From the NCBI GenBank assembly GCA_947564305.1, contig CANOBT010000007.1, positions 1 through 64,000 of the forward strand: a stretch of DNA of 64,000 nucleotides, read 5' to 3'. A program made the translations under genes and the position numbers. The notes beneath the pieces were generated by a model. It made no database searches. It had not been told where the DNA came from and was given only the letters and a program-made list of their open reading frames with translations. This document shows, piece after piece, positions 38,660-47,420 of the stretch (position 1 is its first letter; every line of letters starts with the position of its first letter). The DNA is from an uncultured Lachnospiraceae bacterium. Lineage in GTDB: Bacteria; Bacillota_A; Clostridia; Lachnospirales; Lachnospiraceae.

Positions 38660-38687
38660 TTGCTTTTTTCTAAAAAAAGAGTATCAT
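38660..38687 (+). promoter_or_regulatory. Possible promoter of the V-ATPase operon
   Basis: TTGCTT (38660-38665) and TATCAT (38682-38687) with a 16-bp spacer, in an A/T-rich stretch about 70 bp upstream of the first V-ATPase gene. The match is modest, and a TTGACA a little upstream (38645-38650) has no partner. Confidence 0.35.
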
Positions 38688-38755
38688 AATTAAAGAAAAA
38701 ATATAAACAAATTTTTAACAAATCAATACCTATCATTCACATGAGGAGGCTTACT

Positions 38756-39067
38756 ATGGACTCTATTGTAAAGAAATTGTCTGAGATAGAATCTGCCGCT
38801 TCAGCCATTGTAGAACATGCAGAGGCCCAAAAGGAAGTCCTGGATCATGAGTACCGTGAAAAACGAAATCGTTTTGATACGGAATTGGAGGAAAAAACCT
38901 CCCGCAAAATCCAGGAAATCCAGGAAGACCTCACCGCGAAGACGCAGGAATTATTGAAGGCACAAACAAGCGGGCGCAATGACACCATCGCTGCTCTGGA
39001 GAAAGAATATGAAGAACGGCATACCTGGTATGCGCAGAATATTTTAAAACGGATCACAGAGGTATGA
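38756..39067 (+). CDS. V-type ATPase peripheral-stalk subunit G/H
   Basis: 103 residues, almost entirely a charged coiled coil (for example EHAEAQKEVLDHEYREK), as in NtpF/AhaH stalk subunits. It pairs with subunit E to form the peripheral stalk that holds the catalytic head. ATG 38756 lies 6 nt from AGGAGG; an ATG five codons earlier contains that site. First gene of the nine-gene operon, 4 bp before subunit C. The short coiled coil is assigned mainly from position and shape. Confidence 0.85.
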   Translation: MDSIVKKLSEIESAASAIVEHAEAQKEVLDHEYREKRNRFDTELEEKTSRKIQEIQEDLTAKTQELLKAQTSGRNDTIAALEKEYEERHTWYAQNILKRITEV

Positions 39068-39071
39068 AAGC

Positions 39072-40118
39072 ATGGGAAATCTACTAACCTACGGTGGAAT
39101 CGTAACCAAGCTGCGTGCCATGGAAGCCAGGCTTCTAAAAACGGAGAATTTTGAAGAGATTGCCGCTCTGACCAGCGTCCCAGACGTGGTGGCTTATCTG
39201 AGAGAGAATTCATCCTATGCCTATGTACTGGATTTGCTCGATGAAAACAGGCTGCACCGCGGCGATATTGAGAAAATCCTGACCAGGCAGCTCTACCATG
39301 AATATTCCAAAATTTACCGATTCTGCGGCATGAAGCAGCGGGAGTTCCTGAGACTTTATGTCAGACGTTATGAGATTGATCTGATCAATTACTGTCTGCG
39401 TATTGTAATTAACCGCTATGACACACCATTTGACCTGAACTACAAGAAGGAGTTTTTTGACAAGTATACCCAGATTTCCATCGACAAGCTTATCACCTCG
39501 CGTACTACCGACGAGCTCGTCGAAAATCTCAAAGGAACTGAGTACTATCCAGCCTTGCACCGGATTCAGGAGAGTGGTTCCGTCACACTATTTGATTACG
39601 ACTTGACACTGAACCAATATAATCTTTCCACATTGTGGAAGAAGAGAAAAAAAATATTACAAAAAAAGGAACTGGAGCTTTACACAAGAGAATGCGGAAC
39701 CAAAATTGACCTTTTGAACCTGCAATGGATCTACAGGGCGAAAAAATATTATCATATGCCACCCGCTACGATCTATACCCTTCTTGTTCCTGTTCACTAT
39801 AAGGTATCGGCTGAGCTGATCAAGGAACTGATCGAGACTGCCGGTGCCGAGGAATATGAGGCTGTATTCCAAAAGACTTTTTATGCAAAGCGCTATGATT
39901 TTGGACAGCAGCTCACTCTGGAACAGATGTACACGGAATGCCTGGACCGTTTGTACCGTGCACAGAGACGGCAGAATCCATATTCGATTGCCGCCATCAA
40001 CACCTATCTGTTTTTAAAAGAAGAAGAACTAAGAAAGCTGACGACCGCCATAGAGTGTATCCGTTACGGCTTATCCTCTGGTGAGACGCTGGCTTATATT
40101 GGAGGTAAGACGCAATGA
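39072..40118 (+). CDS. V-type ATPase subunit C (central-stalk base)
   Basis: 348 residues, helical, matching the NtpC/AtpC (subunit d-like) family that links the rotor ring to the central stalk. Repeats such as RQLYHEYSKIYRFCGMKQREFLRLYVRRYEID in part are characteristic. The stop overlaps the subunit I start as ATGA, showing coupled translation. No anomaly was seen. Confidence 0.92.
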   Translation: MGNLLTYGGIVTKLRAMEARLLKTENFEEIAALTSVPDVVAYLRENSSYAYVLDLLDENRLHRGDIEKILTRQLYHEYSKIYRFCGMKQREFLRLYVRRYEIDLINYCLRIVINRYDTPFDLNYKKEFFDKYTQISIDKLITSRTTDELVENLKGTEYYPALHRIQESGSVTLFDYDLTLNQYNLSTLWKKRKKILQKKELELYTRECGTKIDLLNLQWIYRAKKYYHMPPATIYTLLVPVHYKVSAELIKELIETAGAEEYEAVFQKTFYAKRYDFGQQLTLEQMYTECLDRLYRAQRRQNPYSIAAINTYLFLKEEELRKLTTAIECIRYGLSSGETLAYIGGKTQ

Positions 40119-42058
40119 TCGTAAAAATGAAATTCATCAATATCTCCGGCCCCCGGGATGATATCGACCGGGTAACAGACCTCTATCTCTCCAAGTATGA
40201 AATTCAGCTTGAGTCTGCACTCTCTGAATTAAAGACGGTGAATAACCTGCGGCCCTTTGTGGAAATCAATCCTTACCGGGATGCACTGGCGCAGGCCGAT
40301 CAATTCACCGCACTCCTGGAGAATCCTGATAAGGTCCTGCCGGATGAGAAACTAACGCTGGATGGCATGTTTGAACTCATACGCAATACCAGTACAGACT
40401 ATCAAAGCCTGCAGGACAAAAAAGAGCATCTGAAAAAGAAGATTGAAGAGCTCCATGAAAAACAGCAGGTCATCGCACCTTTCCGGCCATTGGACTGCAA
40501 TCTGAATGAAGTCCTGAACTACAAATATATTGCTTATCGCTTCGGGCGCATTGCCGTGGAATATTACTACAAGATGAAAAAATATCTGGTTGAAGATATG
40601 GATGCCATCTTTGTAGAGGGGGAGCGTGATGAGAGTTATGTGTATGGGGCATATTTTGTATCCCCCGGAGGAGCGCCAAAGGCAGATGCTTTATTCCGCA
40701 CCCTGCATTTTGAACGGCTCACTCTAAACGAGGATTACGATGGAACCCCGTCAGATGCTTACATGAAGCTGCAGCGGCAGATTAACAAGCATACAAATGA
40801 AATTGCTGATTTGGATAAACAGGCTGCAAAAATGCTTGATGAGCGCGCACCGAAGATTGTCGCTGCCCGCAAGCGCTTAGAGGAATTATCCAACAACTTT
40901 GATGTCCGCAAAATGGCGGCCCGAATGGAGGACAATCAGGAAGATTTCTACATCTTGTGCGGATGGATGTCTGAGGATGATGTAGAAAAATTCCAGAAAG
41001 ATATTGCAAATGACGACAAGATTTTTGTCATGGTGGAGGAAGACCGGGATGCCCACTTCGGTGCACCGCCTACCAAACTGAAAAATCCCAAGGTCTTCAA
41101 ACCATTTGAAATGTATGTACAAATGTACGGACTGCCGGCCCATAACGAGATGGACCCGACCGTATTTGTGGGGCTGACCTACTCCTTCATCTTCGGCGCC
41201 ATGTTTGGAGATGTAGGGCAGGGATTACTTTTATTAATCGGAGGCGGGCTGCTCTATTACTTTAAGCGCATCCCATTGGCTGGTATCGTTGCAACGGCAG
41301 GTATTTTTTCCACGATTTTCGGATTCCTCTTTGGAAGTATCTTCGGATTTGAAGATATCATTGATGCCGTCTGGCTTCGCCCCATTGAACATATGACTAC
41401 CCTCCCCTTCGTGGGTAAGCTGAATACGGTATTCGTTGTCGCTGTCGCTTTCGGTATGGGGGTTATCATTTTAGCCATGATCCTGCATATCATCAACGCA
41501 TTCCGAAGTCATGACATCGGAGACACCTGGTTTGATGTGAACGGTGTTGCCGGACTTGTATTTTATGCTTCCGTAGTTGCCGTAATTGTCCTGTTTATGA
41601 CCGGACACAAGACACCAGGCGGAATCGTGATGGCTGTCATGTTTGGCGTACCGCTGCTATTGATTCTATTCAAAGAACCGTTGACGAAAAAAATAGAAAA
41701 AAGAGCCGATAAGATGGAAGAAAGCAAGGCAATGTTCCTGGTACAGGGATTTTTTGAATTGTTCGAGACCATGCTGAGCTACTTCTCCAACACCCTTTCT
41801 TTTGTCCGTATCGGCGCCTTTGCGGTCAGCCATGCGGCTATGATGGAAGTCGTTTTGATGCTTGCAGGCGTGGAAAAAGGAAATCCAAACTGGGTCGTGG
41901 TGGTACTGGGCAACCTGTTCGTATGCGGCATGGAAGGATTAATCGTCGGCATCCAGGTGCTTCGTCTGGAATACTACGAGATGTTCAGCCGGTTCTATAA
42001 AGGTTCTGGCCGTGCATTTGACCCTTATACAAAAAATAAGAAAAAGAAAACCAAATAA
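40115..42058 (+). CDS. V-type ATPase subunit I (membrane stator)
   Basis: 647 residues. A cytoplasmic N-terminal half (about 1-330) with coiled coils is followed by seven or eight membrane helices (VGLTYSFIFGAMFGDVGQG starts the first). This is the a/I subunit that forms the ion half-channels against the K ring. The conserved SYFSNTLSFVRIGAFAVSHA segment carries the essential Arg. GGAGGT stands 8 nt before ATG 40115. Ends in a Lys-rich tail. Confidence 0.95.
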   Translation: MIVKMKFINISGPRDDIDRVTDLYLSKYEIQLESALSELKTVNNLRPFVEINPYRDALAQADQFTALLENPDKVLPDEKLTLDGMFELIRNTSTDYQSLQDKKEHLKKKIEELHEKQQVIAPFRPLDCNLNEVLNYKYIAYRFGRIAVEYYYKMKKYLVEDMDAIFVEGERDESYVYGAYFVSPGGAPKADALFRTLHFERLTLNEDYDGTPSDAYMKLQRQINKHTNEIADLDKQAAKMLDERAPKIVAARKRLEELSNNFDVRKMAARMEDNQEDFYILCGWMSEDDVEKFQKDIANDDKIFVMVEEDRDAHFGAPPTKLKNPKVFKPFEMYVQMYGLPAHNEMDPTVFVGLTYSFIFGAMFGDVGQGLLLLIGGGLLYYFKRIPLAGIVATAGIFSTIFGFLFGSIFGFEDIIDAVWLRPIEHMTTLPFVGKLNTVFVVAVAFGMGVIILAMILHIINAFRSHDIGDTWFDVNGVAGLVFYASVVAVIVLFMTGHKTPGGIVMAVMFGVPLLLILFKEPLTKKIEKRADKMEESKAMFLVQGFFELFETMLSYFSNTLSFVRIGAFAVSHAAMMEVVLMLAGVEKGNPNWVVVVLGNLFVCGMEGLIVGIQVLRLEYYEMFSRFYKGSGRAFDPYTKNKKKKTK

Positions 42059-42114
42059 GGCTCTGTCCTAACATCATAAAAAAATATAATGTATATATTG
42101 AGGAGGATACTATT

Positions 42115-42549
42115 ATGACAACCGCAACAAAACTCATTTTTATCGCAGCTTTAATCTTAAGCATCATCGTTCCTTTTGGATATTATCTGATTGGAGAGAA
42201 GAACAAAAAACGTTATAAAACCACTTTGGGTGTCAATGCATTCTTTTTCTTTGGTGCATTTGCAATCGCTGCAATCATGATGCTGGGCGGACCTCAGGTA
42301 CACGCGGCAGAGGATGCAGCAGCACAGGCAGCTATGTCAACAGGACTTGGTTATATCGCAGCCGCACTGGTTACCGGTTTATCCTGTATCGGCGGCGGTA
42401 TCGCAGTAGCAAGCGCAGCTAGTGCAGCTCTTGGCGCAATCAGCGAAGATTCAAGCGTCTTGGGTAAATCCTTGATTTTCGTAGGTCTTGCAGAAGGTGT
42501 GTGTCTGTATGGATTGATCATCTCCTTCATGATCCTGGGAAGTTTGTAA
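42115..42549 (+). CDS. V-type ATPase subunit K (rotor proteolipid)
   Basis: 144 residues, four hydrophobic helices. The second half (about 75-144) is a standard c-type hairpin, with GLSCIGGGIAVASAASAALG and GLAEGVCLYGLI, where Glu is the ion carrier. The first half (about 5-62) is a hairpin with no carboxylate and no c-subunit likeness, so one ion site per four-helix protomer is expected. A small acidic loop (AEDAAAQ) joins the halves. Whether H+ or Na+ is used cannot be told. A GAGGAGG site precedes the ATG. Confidence 0.92.
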   Translation: MTTATKLIFIAALILSIIVPFGYYLIGEKNKKRYKTTLGVNAFFFFGAFAIAAIMMLGGPQVHAAEDAAAQAAMSTGLGYIAAALVTGLSCIGGGIAVASAASAALGAISEDSSVLGKSLIFVGLAEGVCLYGLIISFMILGSL

Positions 42550-42550
42550 G

Positions 42551-42859
42551 ATGAAGATGTATTTAATCAGTGATAATGTTGATACCTATACAGGAATGCG
42601 GCTGGCAGGCGTAGAGGGAGTCGTCGTACATGAGCGAGACGAACTTCGGGAGGCGCTGGAAAAAGTATTGACGGACAAAACGGTAGGTATTGTCCTGCTA
42701 ACAGAAAAATTTGGTCGGGAATTCCCTGAAATCCTTGACCAGTTCCGTCTGGAGCGCCAGCTTCCCCTGCTGGTGGAGATTCCTGACAGGCACGGAACCG
42801 GCCGGAAAAAAGACTTTATCACATCCTATGTAACCGAGGCCATCGGATTAAAACTGTAA
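42551..42859 (+). CDS. V-type ATPase subunit F
   Basis: 102 residues with the Rossmann-like fold of subunit F (MKMYLISDNVDTYTGMRLAG, GIVLLTEKFGREF). It binds the central stalk subunit D. It starts one base after the subunit K stop, with no strong ribosome site of its own, so it is probably translationally coupled. Confidence 0.92.
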   Translation: MKMYLISDNVDTYTGMRLAGVEGVVVHERDELREALEKVLTDKTVGIVLLTEKFGREFPEILDQFRLERQLPLLVEIPDRHGTGRKKDFITSYVTEAIGLKL

Positions 42860-42908
42860 AAAATGACATTGAATCGTAACAACTAAGTGGAAAAAGGAGG
42901 TATCCCTC

Positions 42909-43493
42909 TTGACTCTGGAAGAAAAACTTGCACATTTACAGGCTTCCTCCATGGAGGAGGCGCGGGCGGAAGGCAATGCAATCATTGACAACTACCGCGA
43001 TGCCCTGGAAAAATTGTTGAAAGACCATAAAGAGGAAATGCGTTGGCAGGCAGAAACACGCGTCAAGGCGGAGCAGTCCAATGCAAGACATATGCTGAAC
43101 CAGGCTGCTGCCAGGACTCAGTTAGAACTAAAACGCAAAACTGGTAAAATCCAGGTAGAACTGAAAGATAAAATCTTTGAGGAAGCTCATGCACTGGCAC
43201 AGGATTTCATGAAAACGGATGCTTACGAAGATTATATGGTCAAGTCTATCCGCAAAGCAATCTCTTTTGCCTCAGGAGACGAAATGACCATCTATATCAA
43301 TCCGACAGATGAAGGACGCCGCGCCAGCCTAGAAAATGCGACTGGAACACGTTTGACCATCAGCACGGAAGATTTCATTGGCGGGACACGTGCAGTCTTA
43401 CGTGAACGCAATATTTTGATTGACAACTCATTCAAGACGCTTCTTCGCAATGAGTATGATAAATTCTTATTTGGGGGTGACGGAATTGCTTAA
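42909..43493 (+). CDS. V-type ATPase subunit E (peripheral stalk)
   Basis: 194 residues: a long coiled coil (about 1-110) followed by a small alpha/beta domain (YEDYMVKSIRKAISFASGDE), as in archaeal-type subunit E. The start is a TTG at 42909, 8 nt after AGGAGG. Its last codons overlap the start of subunit A. Confidence 0.9.
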   Translation: MTLEEKLAHLQASSMEEARAEGNAIIDNYRDALEKLLKDHKEEMRWQAETRVKAEQSNARHMLNQAAARTQLELKRKTGKIQVELKDKIFEEAHALAQDFMKTDAYEDYMVKSIRKAISFASGDEMTIYINPTDEGRRASLENATGTRLTISTEDFIGGTRAVLRERNILIDNSFKTLLRNEYDKFLFGGDGIA

Positions 43494-45252
43494 CACAGGA
43501 ACAATCTATGGGATTAACGGCCCCGTCATCTATCTGAAAGGAAACACCGGCTTCCGTATGCAGGAAATGGTGTACGTGGGAAAAGAAAAACTGGTAGGCG
43601 AAGTCATTGCACTGGATAAGGAAATGACGACCATCCAGGTATATGAAGAGACAACGGGGCTTCGTCCGGGGGAAGAGGTCGTTGCAAGCGGAAGTGCGGT
43701 CTCTGTGACTCTGGCTCCCGGCATCCTGAACAATATCTTTGACGGAATCGAACGTCCGCTGGAAAAAATATCCGAAACCGGCGGTGCTTTTATCACACGA
43801 GGCGTCAGCGTTGATGCCCTGGACCGAAACAAAAAATGGAAAACACACATTGTTGCATCTGTCGGTGATTTTCTGGACGCAGGCGATATTATTGCCCTTG
43901 TGCCGGAAACAAGCGCAATCGTGCATAAATGCATGGTTCCTCCGGATATGGCAGGAAAAGTGATTAAAGTCGTACCAGATGGCGAATATACCATTGATGA
44001 AACACTCATTACGTTAGAATTGGCAGATGGTTCTCAGAAGGAACTGACCATGACTCAGCACTGGCCGATTCGTGTTCCACGGCCGGTCAACAGCCGATTC
44101 TCAGCCTCTGTCCCACTGATTACAGGCCAACGGATCGTAGACACCATGTTTCCCATTGCCAAGGGCGGCACAGCCGCTATCCCCGGCGGATTCGGAACCG
44201 GAAAGACAATGACTCAGCATCAGATTGCCAAATGGTCAGATGCAGACATTATCATCTATATCGGATGCGGAGAACGTGGGAATGAGATGACACAGGTTCT
44301 GGAGGAGTTTGGTGAACTGACCGACCCCAGAACAGGCAACCCGCTGATGGACAGAACTACATTGATTGCAAACACTTCCAATATGCCGGTTGCTGCCCGT
44401 GAAGCCAGCATTTATACCGGACTTACTCTGGCAGAATACTACCGTGATATGGGATATGACGTGGCAATCATGGCAGATTCCACCTCCCGTTGGGCGGAAG
44501 CCTTGCGAGAGCTCTCCGGCCGTCTGGAAGAAATGCCTGCCGAGGAAGGTTTCCCGGCTTACCTTGCATCCAAGCTCTCTGCATTCTATGAAAGGGCCGG
44601 CATGATGCACAATTTAAATGATACAAACGGCTCCGTAACAATCATTGGCGCCGTATCCCCGCAGGGCGGTGACTTCTCTGAGCCTGTCACACAGAATACC
44701 AAGCGTTTTGTCCGCTGTTTCTGGGGACTCGATAAGTCCCTTGCTTATGCAAGACATTACCCTGCCATCCACTGGCTGACAAGCTACAGTGAATATTTGA
44801 ACGATCTGGCGCCCTGGTATCAGGACCGGGTATCACCAAAGTTCGTAGATTACAGAAACCGAATCATGGCTCTTTTGAACTCCGAGAGCAGCCTGTTGGA
44901 AATCGTAAAGCTTATCGGAAGCGACGTATTGCCGGATGACCAGAAACTAGTTCTGGAAATCGCACGTGTCATCCGTCTGGGCTTCCTGCAGCAGAACGCA
45001 TTCCATAAAGATGACACCTGCGTTTCTATGGAAAAACAGTTTTTGATGATGGAAACAATCCTGTATTTGTATAAACAGTCCCGTGCCCTTGTAACCATGG
45101 GACATCCGATGTCTGTACTAAAATCGGAAGATATTTTCGACAGAGTGATTTCCATAAAATATGATGTGCCCAATGACCGTTTGGAATTATTCAGCCAATA
45201 TCACCGTGATATTGATGAATTTTACCAGCGCGTCCTGGAGAAAAATGCATAA
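43486..45252 (+). CDS. V-type ATPase catalytic subunit A
   Basis: 588 residues. Nucleotide-hydrolysing subunit of the head. The P-loop is PGGFGTGKT (about residue 235), followed by the GERGNEMTQVLEEF and MADSTSRWAEALREL blocks. A non-homologous bulge domain typical of subunit A lies before the P-loop. The start is uncertain: TTG 43486 lies 5 nt after GGGGGTGA, whereas GTG 43477 lies inside that site and would add three residues. The frame further upstream inside subunit E is not used. Confidence 0.95.
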   Translation: MLNTGTIYGINGPVIYLKGNTGFRMQEMVYVGKEKLVGEVIALDKEMTTIQVYEETTGLRPGEEVVASGSAVSVTLAPGILNNIFDGIERPLEKISETGGAFITRGVSVDALDRNKKWKTHIVASVGDFLDAGDIIALVPETSAIVHKCMVPPDMAGKVIKVVPDGEYTIDETLITLELADGSQKELTMTQHWPIRVPRPVNSRFSASVPLITGQRIVDTMFPIAKGGTAAIPGGFGTGKTMTQHQIAKWSDADIIIYIGCGERGNEMTQVLEEFGELTDPRTGNPLMDRTTLIANTSNMPVAAREASIYTGLTLAEYYRDMGYDVAIMADSTSRWAEALRELSGRLEEMPAEEGFPAYLASKLSAFYERAGMMHNLNDTNGSVTIIGAVSPQGGDFSEPVTQNTKRFVRCFWGLDKSLAYARHYPAIHWLTSYSEYLNDLAPWYQDRVSPKFVDYRNRIMALLNSESSLLEIVKLIGSDVLPDDQKLVLEIARVIRLGFLQQNAFHKDDTCVSMEKQFLMMETILYLYKQSRALVTMGHPMSVLKSEDIFDRVISIKYDVPNDRLELFSQYHRDIDEFYQRVLEKNA

Positions 45253-45267
45253 GGGGGAAATGATGTC

Positions 45268-46656
45268 ATGGCAATTGAATATTTAGGCTTAAGCAGTATC
45301 AACGGCCCTCTGATCGCCCTGGAAGGTGTGCAGGATGCTTTTTATGATGAAATCGTAGAGTTTATCATAAACGGCACCGAGCGGAAAATCGGGCGTATTG
45401 TTGAGGTGTATGAAGACAGAGCAGTCATTCAGGTATTTGAAGGTTCCGAAAATATGTCTCTGAAAAATACTCATACCCGTCTTACCGGACATCCGATGGA
45501 AATCGCACTTTCTCCGGATATGCTGGGCCGTACATTTAACGGAATCGGAGAGCCCATTGACGAATTGGGTCCTCTGACTTCCACATTAAGGCGGGATGTC
45601 AATGGACTCCCGCTGAACCCGGTAAAGCGGGAATATCCCAGAAACTTTATTCAGACCGGAATTTCGGCTATCGACGGTCTGACCACCTTAATCCGTGGAC
45701 AGAAGCTTCCTATTTTCTCCGGAAACGGTCTGCCCCACGACCAGCTTGCAGCACAGATTGTGAAGCAGGCTTCCCTGGGCGGGGATTCAAGCGAAGAATT
45801 CGCGATTGTATTTGCCGCAATGGGCGTCAAGCATGATGTCGCTGATTTCTTCCGCCGTACCTTCGAGGACAGCGGAGTTGCCGACCATGTAGCCATGTTC
45901 CTGAACCTGGCAAATGACCCGGTTGTAGAACGTCTGATTACACCAAAGGTTGCTCTGACTGTGGCGGAATATCTGGCCTTTGAGTTAAATATGCACATTC
46001 TGGTTATCTTAACGGATATGACCTCCTTTGCAGAGGCCATGCGTGAGGTTTCCTCTTCTAAGGGAGAGATTCCCAGCCGAAAAGGTTATCCGGGATATCT
46101 GTACAGTGAATTGGCAACCTTGTATGAGCGTGCCGGCATTGTCCAGGGAGTGAATGGCTCTGTGACCCAGCTTCCCATCCTGACCATGCCAAATGATGAT
46201 ATCACTCATCCAATCCCTGACCTGACCGGATATATTACCGAGGGACAGATTGTATTGGAGCGTGGGCTGCACGGCCAGTCCATCTATCCTCCGATTAATA
46301 TCCTGCCTTCCCTGTCCCGTCTGATGAAGGACGGAATCGGGGCCGGGTTTACAAGAGAGGATCACCAGGATTTGGCAAACCAGCTTTTCTCCGCCTATGC
46401 AAAGGTAGGAGACGCCCGAAATCTGGCATCCGTTATCGGGGAGGACGAATTATCTCCGATAGATAAAAAATATCTCGCATTTGGAAATGAATTTGAGACT
46501 CGCTATATCGGCCAGGGTGTGAATGAGAACCGAACCATCGAACAGACTCTTGATCTGGGATGGGAACTTCTGGGAATGCTGCCAAGAGAAGAGCTTGACC
46601 GTGTAGATACAAAGATTTTGGATAAATACTATAAACCGATGGCGGAAGACGAATAA
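45268..46656 (+). CDS. V-type ATPase subunit B
   Basis: 462 residues. Regulatory, non-catalytic partner of subunit A; it lacks a P-loop. Family blocks present are [48 protein letters not shown] and [15 protein letters not shown]. It lies 15 bp after subunit A with GGGGG before the ATG. Confidence 0.97.
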   Translation: MAIEYLGLSSINGPLIALEGVQDAFYDEIVEFIINGTERKIGRIVEVYEDRAVIQVFEGSENMSLKNTHTRLTGHPMEIALSPDMLGRTFNGIGEPIDELGPLTSTLRRDVNGLPLNPVKREYPRNFIQTGISAIDGLTTLIRGQKLPIFSGNGLPHDQLAAQIVKQASLGGDSSEEFAIVFAAMGVKHDVADFFRRTFEDSGVADHVAMFLNLANDPVVERLITPKVALTVAEYLAFELNMHILVILTDMTSFAEAMREVSSSKGEIPSRKGYPGYLYSELATLYERAGIVQGVNGSVTQLPILTMPNDDITHPIPDLTGYITEGQIVLERGLHGQSIYPPINILPSLSRLMKDGIGAGFTREDHQDLANQLFSAYAKVGDARNLASVIGEDELSPIDKKYLAFGNEFETRYIGQGVNENRTIEQTLDLGWELLGMLPREELDRVDTKILDKYYKPMAEDE

Positions 46657-46691
46657 AAACCGCTTTTTAGGAAAGGGGGAGCTTGCACTAT

Positions 46692-47318
46692 ATGGACCCA
46701 CGAACTTTTCCAACCAAAGGAAATCTGATGCTGGCGAAAAACTCCCTGGCCCTCGCCAGGCAGGGATATGACCTGATGGATAAAAAGCGGAATATCTTAA
46801 TTCGTGAGCTGATGTCTCTGATTGATGAAGCCAGAGATATCCAGGAAGAGATTGACAGCACATTTACCTATGCTTACCAGTGTCTGCAGCGTGCCAATAT
46901 TGAGCAGGGAATCAGTATGGTCTCTCAGCTCGCTTATACGGTTCCGGTGGAAAACTCCATCACGATCCATACACGAAGTATCATGGGCACTGAGATTCCA
47001 CATGTAGGATATACCCCGGCTCACGAACTTCCGACTTATGCGTTCAGTACGACAAGAGAATCCATCGACCAGGCCACAAAGGCATTTCAGAGGGTAAAAG
47101 ACCTGACGGTAAAGTTATCCATGGTTGAAAATGCGGCCTATCGTCTGGCCACAAATATAAAAAAAACACAGAAGCGTGCAAATGCATTGCAAAATATCAC
47201 AATCCCCATGTATTCCGAACTGGTCAGCACCATTACGAATGCTTTGGAGGAAAAAGACAGGGAAGAATTTACCCGTCTGAAGGTCATCAAGAGGATGAAA
47301 GAGAAAAAAGGCTCATAA
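46692..47318 (+). CDS. V-type ATPase subunit D (rotor shaft)
   Basis: 208 residues, mainly long helices. The opening PTKGNLMLAKNSLALARQGYDLMDKKRNIL is the signature of subunit D, the coiled-coil shaft that turns in the A3B3 head (shown here in part only). ATG 46692 lies about 11 nt from AAAGGGGGAG; a TTG at 46683 would touch that site. Last gene of the operon, followed by a strong terminator. Confidence 0.94.
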   Translation: MDPRTFPTKGNLMLAKNSLALARQGYDLMDKKRNILIRELMSLIDEARDIQEEIDSTFTYAYQCLQRANIEQGISMVSQLAYTVPVENSITIHTRSIMGTEIPHVGYTPAHELPTYAFSTTRESIDQATKAFQRVKDLTVKLSMVENAAYRLATNIKKTQKRANALQNITIPMYSELVSTITNALEEKDREEFTRLKVIKRMKEKKGS

Positions 47319-47323
47319 CAAAC

Positions 47324-47369
47324 CGGTGCAAAATAGCTTGATTATACTGCTATTTTGCACCGTTTTTTT
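47324..47369 (+). terminator. Rho-independent terminator of the V-ATPase operon
   Basis: A perfect 14-bp stem (47324-47337 with 47349-47362), 11-nt loop and seven T residues. It also lies downstream of the convergent helicase gene. Confidence 0.95.
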
Positions 47370-47420
47370 ACACGTATACCCTGACGAGCCAAACGAATCC
47401 TATCTTTTCTTTATGGGACA

